Under the pieces are notes generated by a model. It had not been told where the DNA came from. It was given only the letters and a program-made list of their open reading frames with translations, and searched no databases. Positions 1 to 8,800 of a stretch of DNA of 34,754 nucleotides are shown piece after piece. This DNA is from Verrucomicrobiota bacterium (lineage in GTDB: Bacteria; Verrucomicrobiota; Verrucomicrobiia; Limisphaerales; SIBE01). Numbering within the stretch: position 1 is the first letter of the stretch; each line of letters starts with the position of its first letter. Both the position numbers and the translations under genes were made by a program. The DNA is taken from the NCBI GenBank assembly GCA_016209525.1, contig JACQWK010000480.1, positions 1 through 34,754 on the forward strand, written 5' to 3'.

Positions 1-23
1 CCCGTGAACAACGCGCCAGCGTC

Positions 24-87
24 TTGGACTGCGGTGACGGAGCGAAGCGAAGTCACCGCTTTGCAGTCCAAAAGCTCGCGCCAGTTC
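24..87. repeat. REP-like hairpin, copy 1 (5' of RAYT gene)
   Basis: An imperfect palindrome with arms GCGGTGAC (31-38) and GTCACCGC (52-59), flanked by outer arms GGACT (26-30) and AGTCC (65-69). It is followed by a 25-bp tail at 63-87 that begins GCAGTCCAAAAGCTCGCG. The same tail occurs base for base at 761-785, so the two copies bracket the transposase gene. A hairpin plus conserved tail beside a RAYT gene is the usual REP arrangement. Confidence 0.75.
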
Positions 88-148
88 GAGGCGCCCGCGT
101 CTACGCTTGCATCTTGTCTCCAGCGGGCGGCGGACGCATGCTCCCTTG

Positions 149-718
149 ATGCCCGACGACAAAATCCCCTGGCCTCATGCGCCGTCGCATCGCCTTGCGT
201 CCACGGGCACGTATTTCGTGACTGCTAGCACCTATCTCAAGCACAATCACTTTGCCGGAGCTCATCGACTTCAAGTGCTTCATCGTGGCTTGCTGAAGGT
301 GTCGGCCACGTTCGGTTGGCAACTCGAAGCTTGGGCCGTTTTCTCCAACCACTATCATTTTGTTGGGCACTCACCCGGCAACGAGGAAACGGCGGAAAGT
401 CTTTCCGCCATGCTCGCCGAACTGCACAAAAAGACCGCCTTGTGGGTGAACCGACTCGATACCGCGCCAGGACGCCAAGCCTGGTTCAACTATCGGGAGA
501 CGCGGTTGACCTTCCAGCGCTCCTATCTGGCGCGACTCAATTACGTGCATCAGAATCCGGTGAAACACGGACTCGTGCCCGTGGCGAGCCAGTATCCGTG
601 GAGTTCCGCACGATGGTTTGAGCGCACGGCCTCCACGGCGCAGGTCAAGAGCATCTACCGATTCAAGCTGGATCAGGTCAAAGTGTTCGACGAGTTTGAG
701 CCAGATGCAGCCTGGTGA
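149..718 (+). CDS. REP-associated tyrosine transposase (RAYT, Y1_Tnp/IS200-like HUH fold)
   Basis: About 189 residues from ATG 149; an upstream in-frame ATG at 107 would begin close to the REP copy, so 149 is preferred. The HUH motif is visible as S-N-H-Y-H-F-V (His68 and His70). A C-terminal segment around residues 128-142 reads A-R-L-N-Y-V-H-Q-N-P-V-K-H-G, the strongly conserved RAYT block; its Tyr132 is a candidate nucleophile, though I cannot confirm that without an alignment. RAYTs are single-copy relatives of IS200/IS605 TnpA that bind and nick REP hairpins in single-stranded DNA rather than move as ordinary insertion sequences. The gene has no terminal inverted repeats of its own but is flanked by two REP-like hairpins with an identical 25-bp tail, which are its presumed substrates. 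The reading frame is intact, so it may be active. Confidence 0.85.
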   Translation: MPDDKIPWPHAPSHRLASTGTYFVTASTYLKHNHFAGAHRLQVLHRGLLKVSATFGWQLEAWAVFSNHYHFVGHSPGNEETAESLSAMLAELHKKTALWVNRLDTAPGRQAWFNYRETRLTFQRSYLARLNYVHQNPVKHGLVPVASQYPWSSARWFERTASTAQVKSIYRFKLDQVKVFDEFEPDAAW

Positions 719-734
719 GTGGTCCCGAGCAGAA

Positions 735-785
735 GCGGCGACTCCGCGGTCTCCGTCGCCGCAGTCCAAAAGCTCGCGCCAGTTC
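735..785. repeat. REP-like hairpin, copy 2 (3' of RAYT gene)
   Basis: Perfect 8-bp arms GCGGCGAC (735-742) and GTCGCCGC (755-762) with a 12-nt loop, followed by the tail GCAGTCCAAAAGCTCGCG... (761-785), which is identical over 25 bp to 63-87. The stem differs from copy 1 by compensating changes (GGTGAC/GTCACC there, GGCGAC/GTCGCC here), so structure is kept while sequence drifts. Confidence 0.75.
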
Positions 786-894
786 CTCGCCGCAAAGTCA
801 CAGCGCTTCTTGGCGACGCAACTCCATCCGGTCCTTCGACGGTGAGCCAATTTTGTGGCCAAACCCACACGGCGCTGAAAGAGCGCGCTGTCGG

Positions 895-1003
895 TGCCGG
901 CGTAACGCCGACATTCCTGTCGGCAAGTTCCAAGGCCTTCCTGCCTCGTGGACGGCGCGGCCGATAGATCTCGCAACTGGCCGGCTCAAAAGCCGGCGTT
1001 ACC
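895..1003. repeat. Pair of palindromic hairpins (GCCGACA/TGTCGGC family)
   Basis: The 343-bp gap 719-1061 has no convincing gene. Besides the REP copy it holds GCCGACA-TTCC-TGTCGGC (907-924) and GCCGGCT-CAAA-AGCCGGC (980-997). The sequence GCCGGCGTAAC before the first hairpin and AGCCGGCGTTACC at the second also form a looser outer inverted repeat. It looks like one nested palindromic element of the intergenic repeat type. Confidence 0.6.
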
Positions 1004-1023
1004 AACTACTCGGAGATTTCTGA

Positions 1024-1053
1024 TTGGAAGCCCCTCGTCTTGGAGCGTATAGT
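1024..1053 (+). promoter_or_regulatory. Possible sigma70-type promoter for the 1062 gene
   Basis: TTGGAA (1024-1029) and TATAGT (1048-1053) are separated by 18 bp. A start about 7 bp after the -10 box would fall at about 1060, two bases from the ATG at 1062, implying a leaderless or nearly leaderless mRNA. No Shine-Dalgarno sequence is visible before the ATG. This is a consensus match by eye only. Confidence 0.3.
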
Positions 1054-1061
1054 CTCCGGTA

Positions 1062-3809
1062 ATGATCTGGACAACGATCCGCGCCGGCACAGCCACTCTG
1101 ATGCTCTTCGCCGGCCTGCTTTCCGCTGAGGCAGCCGCGCCGGAGCAAACTCACTGGGCCTATGTCAAACCGATTCGCCCGGAATTGCCCCAAGTGAAAA
1201 GTGCCGCCTGGCCACGCAACGGAATCGACCATTTCATTCTGGCGCGACTAGAGAAAGAGGGATTGAATCCCTCATCGGAGGCCGAGAAAGCCATGCTGAT
1301 CCGTCGGCTCGCGCTGGATTTGACGGGCTTGCCGCCCACCGTGTCAGAGGTGGACCAATTCATCGCTGACGAAAGTCCGGATGCGTGGGACAAAGCAGTG
1401 GAACGCTTATTATCGTCGCCCCACTACGGCGAACACTGGGCACGGATGTGGCTCGATCTGGCGCGCTATGCCGACAGCCACGGCTACGAAAAGGATCCCG
1501 GCCGCCAGATGTGGCTTTACCGCGACTGGGTCATCGGAGCGCTCAATCAGAACATGAAGTTTGATCAGTTCACGATCGAACAAATCGCGGGCGACCTGCT
1601 GCCCAACGCCACCGTCCAACAGAAGATCGCCAGCGGCTTTCACCGCAACACCATGTTCAACACCGAAGGCGGCGTGGACAAAGAGGAAGCGCGCGTCGAA
1701 ACCATCGTGGACCGCGTCAACACAACGGCGTCTATCTGGCTGGGCACCACTCTGGGCTGCGCCCAGTGCCACAACCACAAATACGATCCTTTCACCATGA
1801 AGGATTACTACCAGTTCTTCGCGTTCTTCAACACCGTGGATGAACCGCAATTGGACGTGCCCTCGCCGGAACAAGCCGCGGGCCGGGAGAAAAATAAATC
1901 CGAGCTTGCCCGCTTGGAGAAGATCATGAAGACCCAAACCCCGGAACTCGATGCTTCGCAGGCCGCTTGGGAATACAAGATGGCGGACGAAGCCGTGCAC
2001 TGGACCGTGCTCGACCCGGCGGGCTTTATGTCCGCAGGCGGCGCGACATTGACGAAGCTCGAGGACAAATCGCTCTTAGCCAGCGGCACCAATCCCACCA
2101 ACGATTCCTACACCGTCGTCGCTCACACGGATTTGAAAATGCTCACGGGGCTGCGGCTTGAAGTCCTGCCGGACGACAGTCTTCCGAAGAAAGGTCTTGG
2201 ACGCCACGCCAACGGAAGTTTCGTGTTGAGCCGCCTGGAGGTGAAAGCCGCGCCGAAAGCCGGTCCCAAAGGCGCGGTGCAACTCATCTTCAAGTCCGCC
2301 GGCGCCGATTACACGCAGAAGGACCATAGCGTCACGAATTTGATCGATGGCAAGGAAGGCGCAGGCTGGGCGGTCGATGCCGGAAAGGACGGTTTCCGCA
2401 TCGAGCGTTACGCCGTTTTTGGAACCGACCAGCCGGTCGGGTTCGAGAATGGAACCACGCTCACCGTCATTCTCAAACACGATTCCAAATTCGCGGAAGC
2501 GAACCTGGGGCGTTTCCGATTGTCAGTCACTCCGAATGATCACCCCGTGCCGGAAACGATATTGCCGGCGGCCACACTGAAGGTTTTGAGCGTGGCACCG
2601 CGTGATCGCACGCCGAAGCAGAAGGAAGATTTATCCGCTCACTACCGTTCGATTGCTCCGGAGCTCAAGCCAACGCGCGAGGCGCTGGCTCAGCAAAAAA
2701 AGATCGAGGAACAGCTCAAAAAGGAAATCCCGACCACGCTCGTGATGAAGGAGCAGGAGAAGCCGCGGGACACGCACATTCACGTCCGGGGTAATTTCCT
2801 GAACAAAGGGGACAAAGTCTCTCAGGGTGTCCCCGCGATGCTTCAGCCTTGGCCCGAAGACGCGCCGCTGAATCGGCTGAGCCTGGCGAAATGGCTCGTG
2901 GATTCGAACAATCCGCTCACCGCGCGGGTCATCGTGAACCGCATCTGGTTTGAATACTTTGGCCGCGGCCTCGTGGAAACCGTCGAAGATTTCGGAACGC
3001 AGGGCACGCCGCCGTCGCATCCCGAATTGCTGGATTGGCTGGCGACGGAGTTGATGCGTCTCGGCTGGGATGTGAAAGCGCTCCATCGCTTGATCGTGAC
3101 TTCTGGGACTTATCGACAATCCTCGCGCGCGACTCCAGATCTGCTCGAGCGCGATCCGGCGAATCGATTCTACGCCCGTGGACCGCGATTTCGCGCTCCG
3201 GCGGAAACCGTGCGCGATGTCATTTTGGCCGCGAGCGGACTGCTCAAGACCAGGATCGGGGGACCGAGCGTCTATCCCCACCAACCGGACGGAATTTGGA
3301 CGCAAATCTACGGTGACGAAAAGTGGACGATCAGCAAAGGCGAGGACAAATACCGGCGCGGCCTGTACACCTACTGGAAACGCACCTCGCCCTATCCGGC
3401 TTTCATGTCGTTCGACGCGCCCAGCCGCGAATACGCCTGCACGCGCCGTCCGCGCACGAACACGCCGCTGCAAGCCTTGACCACGCTCAACGATCCGGCC
3501 TTCGTGGAAGCCGCACAAGTCCTGGCGCGCCGAATCACAACGGGAGTCGGCCCGGATCCGGTGAAGCGGGCGAGGTTTGCATTTCGTTCATGCGTGGCGC
3601 GCGAGCCAAAGCCCAAGGAACTGGATCGTTTGCTGGCTCTTTACCAGGACGAACTGGCGCGATTCAAAACGGACGTCAAAGCCGCCGAAGTGATGGCCTT
3701 TGGGGCGGAGGGCAAGGCGCCCGAAGGTTTTGACGTGTGCGAACTGGCCGCGTGGACCGTGGTGGCCAACGTGTTGCTCAATCTGGATGAAACGATCACC
3801 AAAGGGTAA
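1062..3809 (+). CDS. Secreted DUF1549/DUF1553 (PSCyt2/PSD1) cytochrome-like protein
   Basis: A 915-residue protein with a plausible signal peptide (residues 1-25, hydrophobic [12 protein letters not shown]). The DUF1549 (PSCyt2) region spans about residues 50-260 and contains one c-type haem motif, C-A-Q-C-H (Cys233, Cys236, His237), followed by N-H-K-Y-D-P-F. A less conserved middle section (about 270-600) follows, then the DUF1553 (PSD1) region from about 605 to the end, with the family-typical LAKWL, NRIW and HPELLDWLA blocks. These proteins are abundant in Planctomycetes and Verrucomicrobia; their reaction is not established, though roles in periplasmic electron transfer and polysaccharide use have been suggested. 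The gene is followed by a DUF1501 gene on the same strand, the usual pairing. It resembles the 30942-33704 protein in domain order but lacks the discoidin-like insert seen there. Confidence 0.9.
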   Translation: MIWTTIRAGTATLMLFAGLLSAEAAAPEQTHWAYVKPIRPELPQVKSAAWPRNGIDHFILARLEKEGLNPSSEAEKAMLIRRLALDLTGLPPTVSEVDQFIADESPDAWDKAVERLLSSPHYGEHWARMWLDLARYADSHGYEKDPGRQMWLYRDWVIGALNQNMKFDQFTIEQIAGDLLPNATVQQKIASGFHRNTMFNTEGGVDKEEARVETIVDRVNTTASIWLGTTLGCAQCHNHKYDPFTMKDYYQFFAFFNTVDEPQLDVPSPEQAAGREKNKSELARLEKIMKTQTPELDASQAAWEYKMADEAVHWTVLDPAGFMSAGGATLTKLEDKSLLASGTNPTNDSYTVVAHTDLKMLTGLRLEVLPDDSLPKKGLGRHANGSFVLSRLEVKAAPKAGPKGAVQLIFKSAGADYTQKDHSVTNLIDGKEGAGWAVDAGKDGFRIERYAVFGTDQPVGFENGTTLTVILKHDSKFAEANLGRFRLSVTPNDHPVPETILPAATLKVLSVAPRDRTPKQKEDLSAHYRSIAPELKPTREALAQQKKIEEQLKKEIPTTLVMKEQEKPRDTHIHVRGNFLNKGDKVSQGVPAMLQPWPEDAPLNRLSLAKWLVDSNNPLTARVIVNRIWFEYFGRGLVETVEDFGTQGTPPSHPELLDWLATELMRLGWDVKALHRLIVTSGTYRQSSRATPDLLERDPANRFYARGPRFRAPAETVRDVILAASGLLKTRIGGPSVYPHQPDGIWTQIYGDEKWTISKGEDKYRRGLYTYWKRTSPYPAFMSFDAPSREYACTRRPRTNTPLQALTTLNDPAFVEAAQVLARRITTGVGPDPVKRARFAFRSCVAREPKPKELDRLLALYQDELARFKTDVKAAEVMAFGAEGKAPEGFDVCELAAWTVVANVLLNLDETITKG

Positions 3810-3938
3810 ATGTCGAATGACGAAGGACCTGATGGCCAAAGAATCCCAAATGCCAAATGACGAAGCGGTGCTGCCGCGCTGCGCGGTCCTGAATTCATTG
3901 GGGATTCGTCATTCTGTCGTCATTCGTCATTGGACATT
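3809..3938. repeat. Palindromic repeat of the ATGACGAA/TTCGTCAT family, copy A
   Basis: The outer arms AATGTCGAATGACGAA (3809-3824) and TTCGTCATTGGACATT (3923-3938) pair at 15 of 16 positions. The inner part carries further ATGACGAA, ATTCGTCATT and CCAAAGAAT-type words. The element starts on the last base of the preceding stop codon and fills most of the 175-bp gap between the PSD1 and DUF1501 genes. A related element lies at 27531-27630. Confidence 0.7.
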
Positions 3939-3984
3939 AGTCATTGCCTCGATTTGACAGCGCCGCGCCGCCGACACGCCCAAT

Positions 3985-5460
3985 ATGAACTGCCAATTCA
4001 CGTCCTTCCATCAACAAAACCTGCACGCCCTCACCCGGCGGCATTTCTTTGGGAAATGCGCCTGTGGCATTGGCGCGGCCGCGCTCGCCTCCCTGCTCAA
4101 CGATCAGCGCGGAACTGTCCGCGCGGCCTCATGGGTGTCCAATCCGCTCCTGCCACGACCGCCGCACTATGCGCCGAAAGCCCGACGCGTCATTTACATG
4201 TTCATGGAAGGCGCGCCTTCGCAGCTCGACCTGTTCGATCACAAACCGAAGCTCGTGGAACTGAACATGAAGCCGTGCCCGGAATCGATTCTCAAAGGCG
4301 AACGCTTCGCCTTCATCAAAGGCGTGCCGAAGATGCTTGGTACGCCCTACCGATTCTCCAAGCACGGGCAGTGTGGGATGGAACTATCGGAGTTGCTCCC
4401 GCACTTGGCCGGAGTCGCGGACGATATCACGCTGATTCGTTCGATGGTGACCGACGCGTTCAACCACGCCCCGGCCCAAATTTTCCTGAATACCGGCGCG
4501 ACGCAGATCGGCCGGCCGAGCATGGGCTCGTGGCTGAATTACGGACTGGGCAGTGAGAGCCAGGATTTGCCGGGCTTCGTCGTGATGCTCTCGGGTGGCG
4601 GATTGCCCAGCGGCGGGACCGCCTGCTGGAGCAGCGGCTTTTTGCCGACCGTTTATCAGGGCGTCCAGTTCCGCTCGCAGGGGGATCCGATCCTTTTCGT
4701 CTCGAATCCGCCGGGGATGGATTCCGCGCGGCGGCGGCGTTCGCTCGACGCGCTTCGGGATTTGAATCGGATGCAACTCGAAGACGTGGGCGATCCCGAA
4801 ATCAGCACCCGGATCAACGCATTTGAGATGGCCTACCGCATGCAGTCGAGCGCGCCCGAGTTGATGGAGATTTCCGGGGAGCCGAAATACATCCACGAAA
4901 TGTACGGCACCGAGCCCGGCAAGATTTCGTTCGCGAATAACTGCTTGCTCGCGCGCCGGCTGATCGAACGCGGCGTGCGCTTCGTTCAGTTGTATCACCG
5001 CGGCTGGGACACGCACGGCGTGAACGAGGACACCGATATCGTTCATCCGTCCGGGTTGAAAAAGCGGACGCGCGAGACCGACCGTCCGATGGCCGCATTG
5101 GTGAGAGATTTGAAACAGCGCGGGCTGCTGGAGGACACGCTGGTGATCTGGGGCGGCGAGTTTGGCCGCACGCCAATGAACGAGGAGCGGGACGGCTCAA
5201 AGTTTCTGGGCCGCGATCATCACCCACGCGCCTTCAGCCTCTGGCTGGCTGGCAGCGGCATCAAGGGCGGATACACCCACGGCGTGACCGATGAACTCGG
5301 CTACAACGTGGTCGAAGGCAAAGTCCACGTGCATGATCTCCAGGCGACGATTCTGCATCTGCTCGGCTTCGATCACACGCAACTGACTTACAAATTCCAG
5401 GGCCGCGAGTTTCGGCTCACGGATGTAAGCGGGGAAATTGTGAAAGAGTTGCTCGCGTAG
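3985..5460 (+). CDS. DUF1501 protein (alkaline-phosphatase/sulfatase-like fold), Tat-type signal
   Basis: A 491-residue protein. The N-terminus contains T-R-R-H-F-F-G-K followed by a small-residue hydrophobic stretch (about residues 17-40), which resembles a twin-arginine export signal. Downstream are family hallmarks: [11 protein letters not shown] near the N-terminus, [13 protein letters not shown] and G-R-D-H-H-P in the C-terminal half; the Asp/His-rich motifs are compatible with a metal site as in related phosphatases and sulfatases. No substrate is known for the family. It is the second gene of the PSD1-DUF1501 pair and probably co-transcribed with the gene ending at 3809, although a palindromic element lies between them. 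No Shine-Dalgarno sequence is evident before ATG 3985. A paralogue lies at 28778-30289. Confidence 0.88.
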   Translation: MNCQFTSFHQQNLHALTRRHFFGKCACGIGAAALASLLNDQRGTVRAASWVSNPLLPRPPHYAPKARRVIYMFMEGAPSQLDLFDHKPKLVELNMKPCPESILKGERFAFIKGVPKMLGTPYRFSKHGQCGMELSELLPHLAGVADDITLIRSMVTDAFNHAPAQIFLNTGATQIGRPSMGSWLNYGLGSESQDLPGFVVMLSGGGLPSGGTACWSSGFLPTVYQGVQFRSQGDPILFVSNPPGMDSARRRRSLDALRDLNRMQLEDVGDPEISTRINAFEMAYRMQSSAPELMEISGEPKYIHEMYGTEPGKISFANNCLLARRLIERGVRFVQLYHRGWDTHGVNEDTDIVHPSGLKKRTRETDRPMAALVRDLKQRGLLEDTLVIWGGEFGRTPMNEERDGSKFLGRDHHPRAFSLWLAGSGIKGGYTHGVTDELGYNVVEGKVHVHDLQATILHLLGFDHTQLTYKFQGREFRLTDVSGEIVKELLA

Positions 5461-5577
5461 AACCGGCGCGGTTTTAAAAGCAACGGCCGGATTGACTCCA
5501 AGCCAAGTGAGCACTGTTCCTCGCGCCGGCTCCTGGACGTGAGCAGCCTCAGAGCTCCTAATCTTGTCGGTGGGGTC

Positions 5578-5708
5578 AGGAGCCGTGAACCTTCGGCTCC
5601 TTTGGGAAGGGGGCTGTCTCGAAAGCGCCAGCCGTCGAAGCGCCGATCTGCAGCCCGGCGCGTTTCGAGGATGGGAGCGCTGCGTGCCGAATCGGAGTTC
5701 GGCGCTCC
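5578..5708. repeat. Two hairpins in a convergent intergenic region
   Basis: In the 416-bp gap between convergent genes (5461-5876) no gene is supported. AGGAGCCG (5578-5585) pairs with CGGCTCCT (5594-5601) around an 8-nt loop. GGAGCGC (5674-5680) pairs with GCGCTCC (5702-5708), enclosing a smaller GCCGAA/TTCGGC stem. Neither is followed by a clear U-run, so terminator function is possible but unproven. Confidence 0.55.
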
Positions 5709-5750
5709 GGTCCATGGAAAGCCTCCAAATCCATAGGGCGTGCATTGGGA

Positions 5751-5846
5751 CCATGAACCGTAGCCGCCGACGTGAGGAGGCGGATATTGGTTTTAACCAC
5801 GATCTCCGCCTCGTTACCTCGGCGGCTACGAAGCGACGGTTCATGG
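5751..5846. repeat. Large imperfect inverted repeat (GTAGCCGCCGA family)
   Basis: Left arm CATGAACCGTAGCCGCCGA starts at 5752. The right arm TCGGCGGCTACG (5819-5830) continues, after an insertion of AAGCGA, into CGGTTCATG (5837-5845). An inner pair GGAGGCGGA / TCCGCCTC is also present. The element ends 31 bp from the stop of the convergent gene at 5877. Confidence 0.65.
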
Positions 5847-5876
5847 AGAGCTTGCTTTCAGGATGAATTCTTTTCC

Positions 5877-8800
5877 TCATTCAACCGCCGTCAGCGTCAA
5901 CGGAGCCTCAGCCTGTTTTGCAGAACGTGCGCTGGCGCGACTCTCGGTCCGTTCACGGGTCAGGGAGGCCACCGACCGCTCGATGGCGTCCAGGCGTTTC
6001 TTCATCGCGGTGTTCTCCGCCTTCAAAGTAACGTTCTCAGTTCTTAACTGCTCGATGCTCGACTCCTGAGCCTGGACGAATCCCAATGCCATCTCCGTCG
6101 AACTGGCGTGTGGAAGGCCAACCAGGGTGTTGACCCACTTAACGCCAGGGTGGCCGGAAGATTCCCAGGCTCGCCCAATCACCAACGGCTCTTGAGACGC
6201 TCGGAGCGATTTCAGCGAAACTGCCACCGCTGTGCCGTCTTCCAGCCCCGACGCGACGATGTAGTCATTCAACTTGACCGGGCCGCGAACTTTGACGCGC
6301 GCTTGGCCCAGGAACGCGACGAGCGCGTAGTTGCCGCGTTGTTCGTCGCCCGGATCGTTGCCTTGGACGATGGGATTCGAGCTCGTGACCATCACCCAGT
6401 CCGCGCCTTGGGTCCGGCGGCTGACGCTTCCGCCAAACACACCGACGACCTCGCCCTTCTCGATGGATTCGGATTTATCCAGCTTGGGCAGGAATTCGGC
6501 GTAATCGGCGCTGCTCGTCTTGAAGCTGACCCCGCCGCTGCCGTTGCCTTCGACTGCTCCGACGGAATCGCCGGTGCCTTTATAGAACGTAATGAAGTTT
6601 TGGCCTGCGCCGGGATTGACCGGGTTGCCAACCTTGATGCCCAATCCATCGGCGCCGCCATCGGTGGAGGTGTTTTCGATTAGCGCAATATAGGAGTTGG
6701 CGCCGGTACTGGAATGCGCCACATGCAGGTGAGTGCTTGGCGAGGTGGTGCCGATGCCCACGCGGTTGTCGGTGTCTTTCACATAAAGCAAGCCGCTATC
6801 CACATTCAGATCCCCATCCACGTCCAGATTCTTGTCCACGTACAGGCTGTTCTTCATGCTGACAACTCCGCTGAAGGTGGAATCGCCGCTGCCGCTGAAG
6901 CTCGTGGCCTTGACCGTTCCGTTCACCTCCAGGGCCGTTGTGGGTGACGTCGTGCCGATTCCGACGTTGCCACTGGAATCGACTTTGAACACTTTTGTGC
7001 CGTTGCTCTTCTCGAGCAGAAACAGGTCGCTCGCGGTGCTTCCCCGGACGTTGAGCTGGGCGGTCGGCTCATCGATCCCGATACCGACCCCGACGGACCA
7101 GGCGGTTAAGGCGGAACTCGATCCGGTCGAGTTTTCCACGCGGAACCACTGGAGATCGCTGCTGGCGGCTCGAACGTTCAGCGTGGCGTCCGGATAACTG
7201 TGGTTAAATCCTGAATGGCCGTCGGAGCGGACTTCGAAACGGTCCGTGCCATCGCTCTTTTCCACCAACAGCACGTCGGTCGAGGTGGAGCCTTTGACAT
7301 TGAGCGCAGCAGACGGAGCAGTGGTGCCGACGCCCACGCGGTTGTTTGCGGCATCGGCGTAAAGCGTGCCGCTGTCCACGTTCAGGTTGTTGGCCATGCT
7401 GACTGCACCGCTGAATGTCGGCGATCCTGTGAAGGTCTGGCTTCCATTGAGCAACGGAACATTGCTGGACAGTTGCGCATCCGAAATTGTCCCGGTCAAG
7501 TTAGCCGCGCTCAGGCCCGTTAATCCTGAGCCATCCCCGGAAAAGAGAGTCGCCTTGACCGTGCCACTGACGTCGAGCTTCGTGGTCGGGCTCGTCGTGC
7601 CGATGCCGACATTGCCACTGGAATCGACGGACAGCGCAGAAGCCCGACTGCCATCGGAAGCCGCGAGGGCACTGATGTTCGCACTCTTCGTTCCTCCCCC
7701 ATCCGTGACACTCAAGGTGCCGCCACTGAAACTGACGGACGTGTTGTATTCGTTGCTCGTGCTGGTATCGACGCCGGTCAATTGCGAACCGTCGCCGACA
7801 AAGGAATTGGCCGTCACCGTCCCGGAGGGACTGACGCTGAGCAATGGCCTACTGAGGTCCGAGCCATCGGAAAGGACGAATTCAGCCTCACTCGCATCGA
7901 GGCCCAGGGTAAACTGAGGAAGCGTATAATAGACTTTAACCTCGATGTGATCGACGGAGACCGTTTGGTTGTCCCCGACCTCGTAATTGAGGGACACGCC
8001 AAAGGATGAACTGTTGATATCGGCAATCGTCGGAGTCGTTCCCCACAGATCTGTTGAGGATCCATAAGTGCGCACCGCTTCCTCTGAGCCAGAAAAGATT
8101 TGCGACCTGGCGTTCGAACCTGACAGGCTCAATTTCACCCCACAGGCTGGAGTGTACGATCCGCCGTTCGCTTTGTCCTCAACCGCGACAGAGATTCCCT
8201 GAATGATCGCAGAGGCCGGGAGGCTGAATCCAAAATCGGTTGCCAGCAGGTCACCGGTTACAACAGGACCAGCCGTGGCATAGAGATTATCGCTGACGCT
8301 GACATTGCTTGTGTTTACCCAGCTTGCGCTTCCGACTTTGGTTGCGTTGCCTGCAGACCGAGAAGTCGAGATGACTCCACTGCTACTACCGCCGCTGCTC
8401 GTCGTGCCAAACCGGACCGCGACGTCGCTGCCGTCAGTCTGCACCAGATCGAGCAATTGCACCGGGCTGCTGGAACCAATACCGACGCGATTGTTCGAGG
8501 AATCCACAGAGAGGGTCCCGCCATCCACGTTTAGGTTTTTGGACATGCTGACGGTGGTGGCGAAGGTCTGGGGTGCGGTGAACGTCGCGCTCCCGTTTAA
8601 CAGCGGCACGTTGCTCGAAAGACGCGCGTCGGGAATCGTCCCGGTCAAGTTCGCTCCACTTAGCCCCGTCAATCCGGAGCCGTCACCGGAAAAGCTCGTG
8701 GCCTTGATCGTACCGTTGACGTCGAGCGTGGTCGCTGGCGTGGTCGTGCCGATGCCAACGCGATCATTGGGGCTATCGACGTACAACGTGCCGCTGTCCA

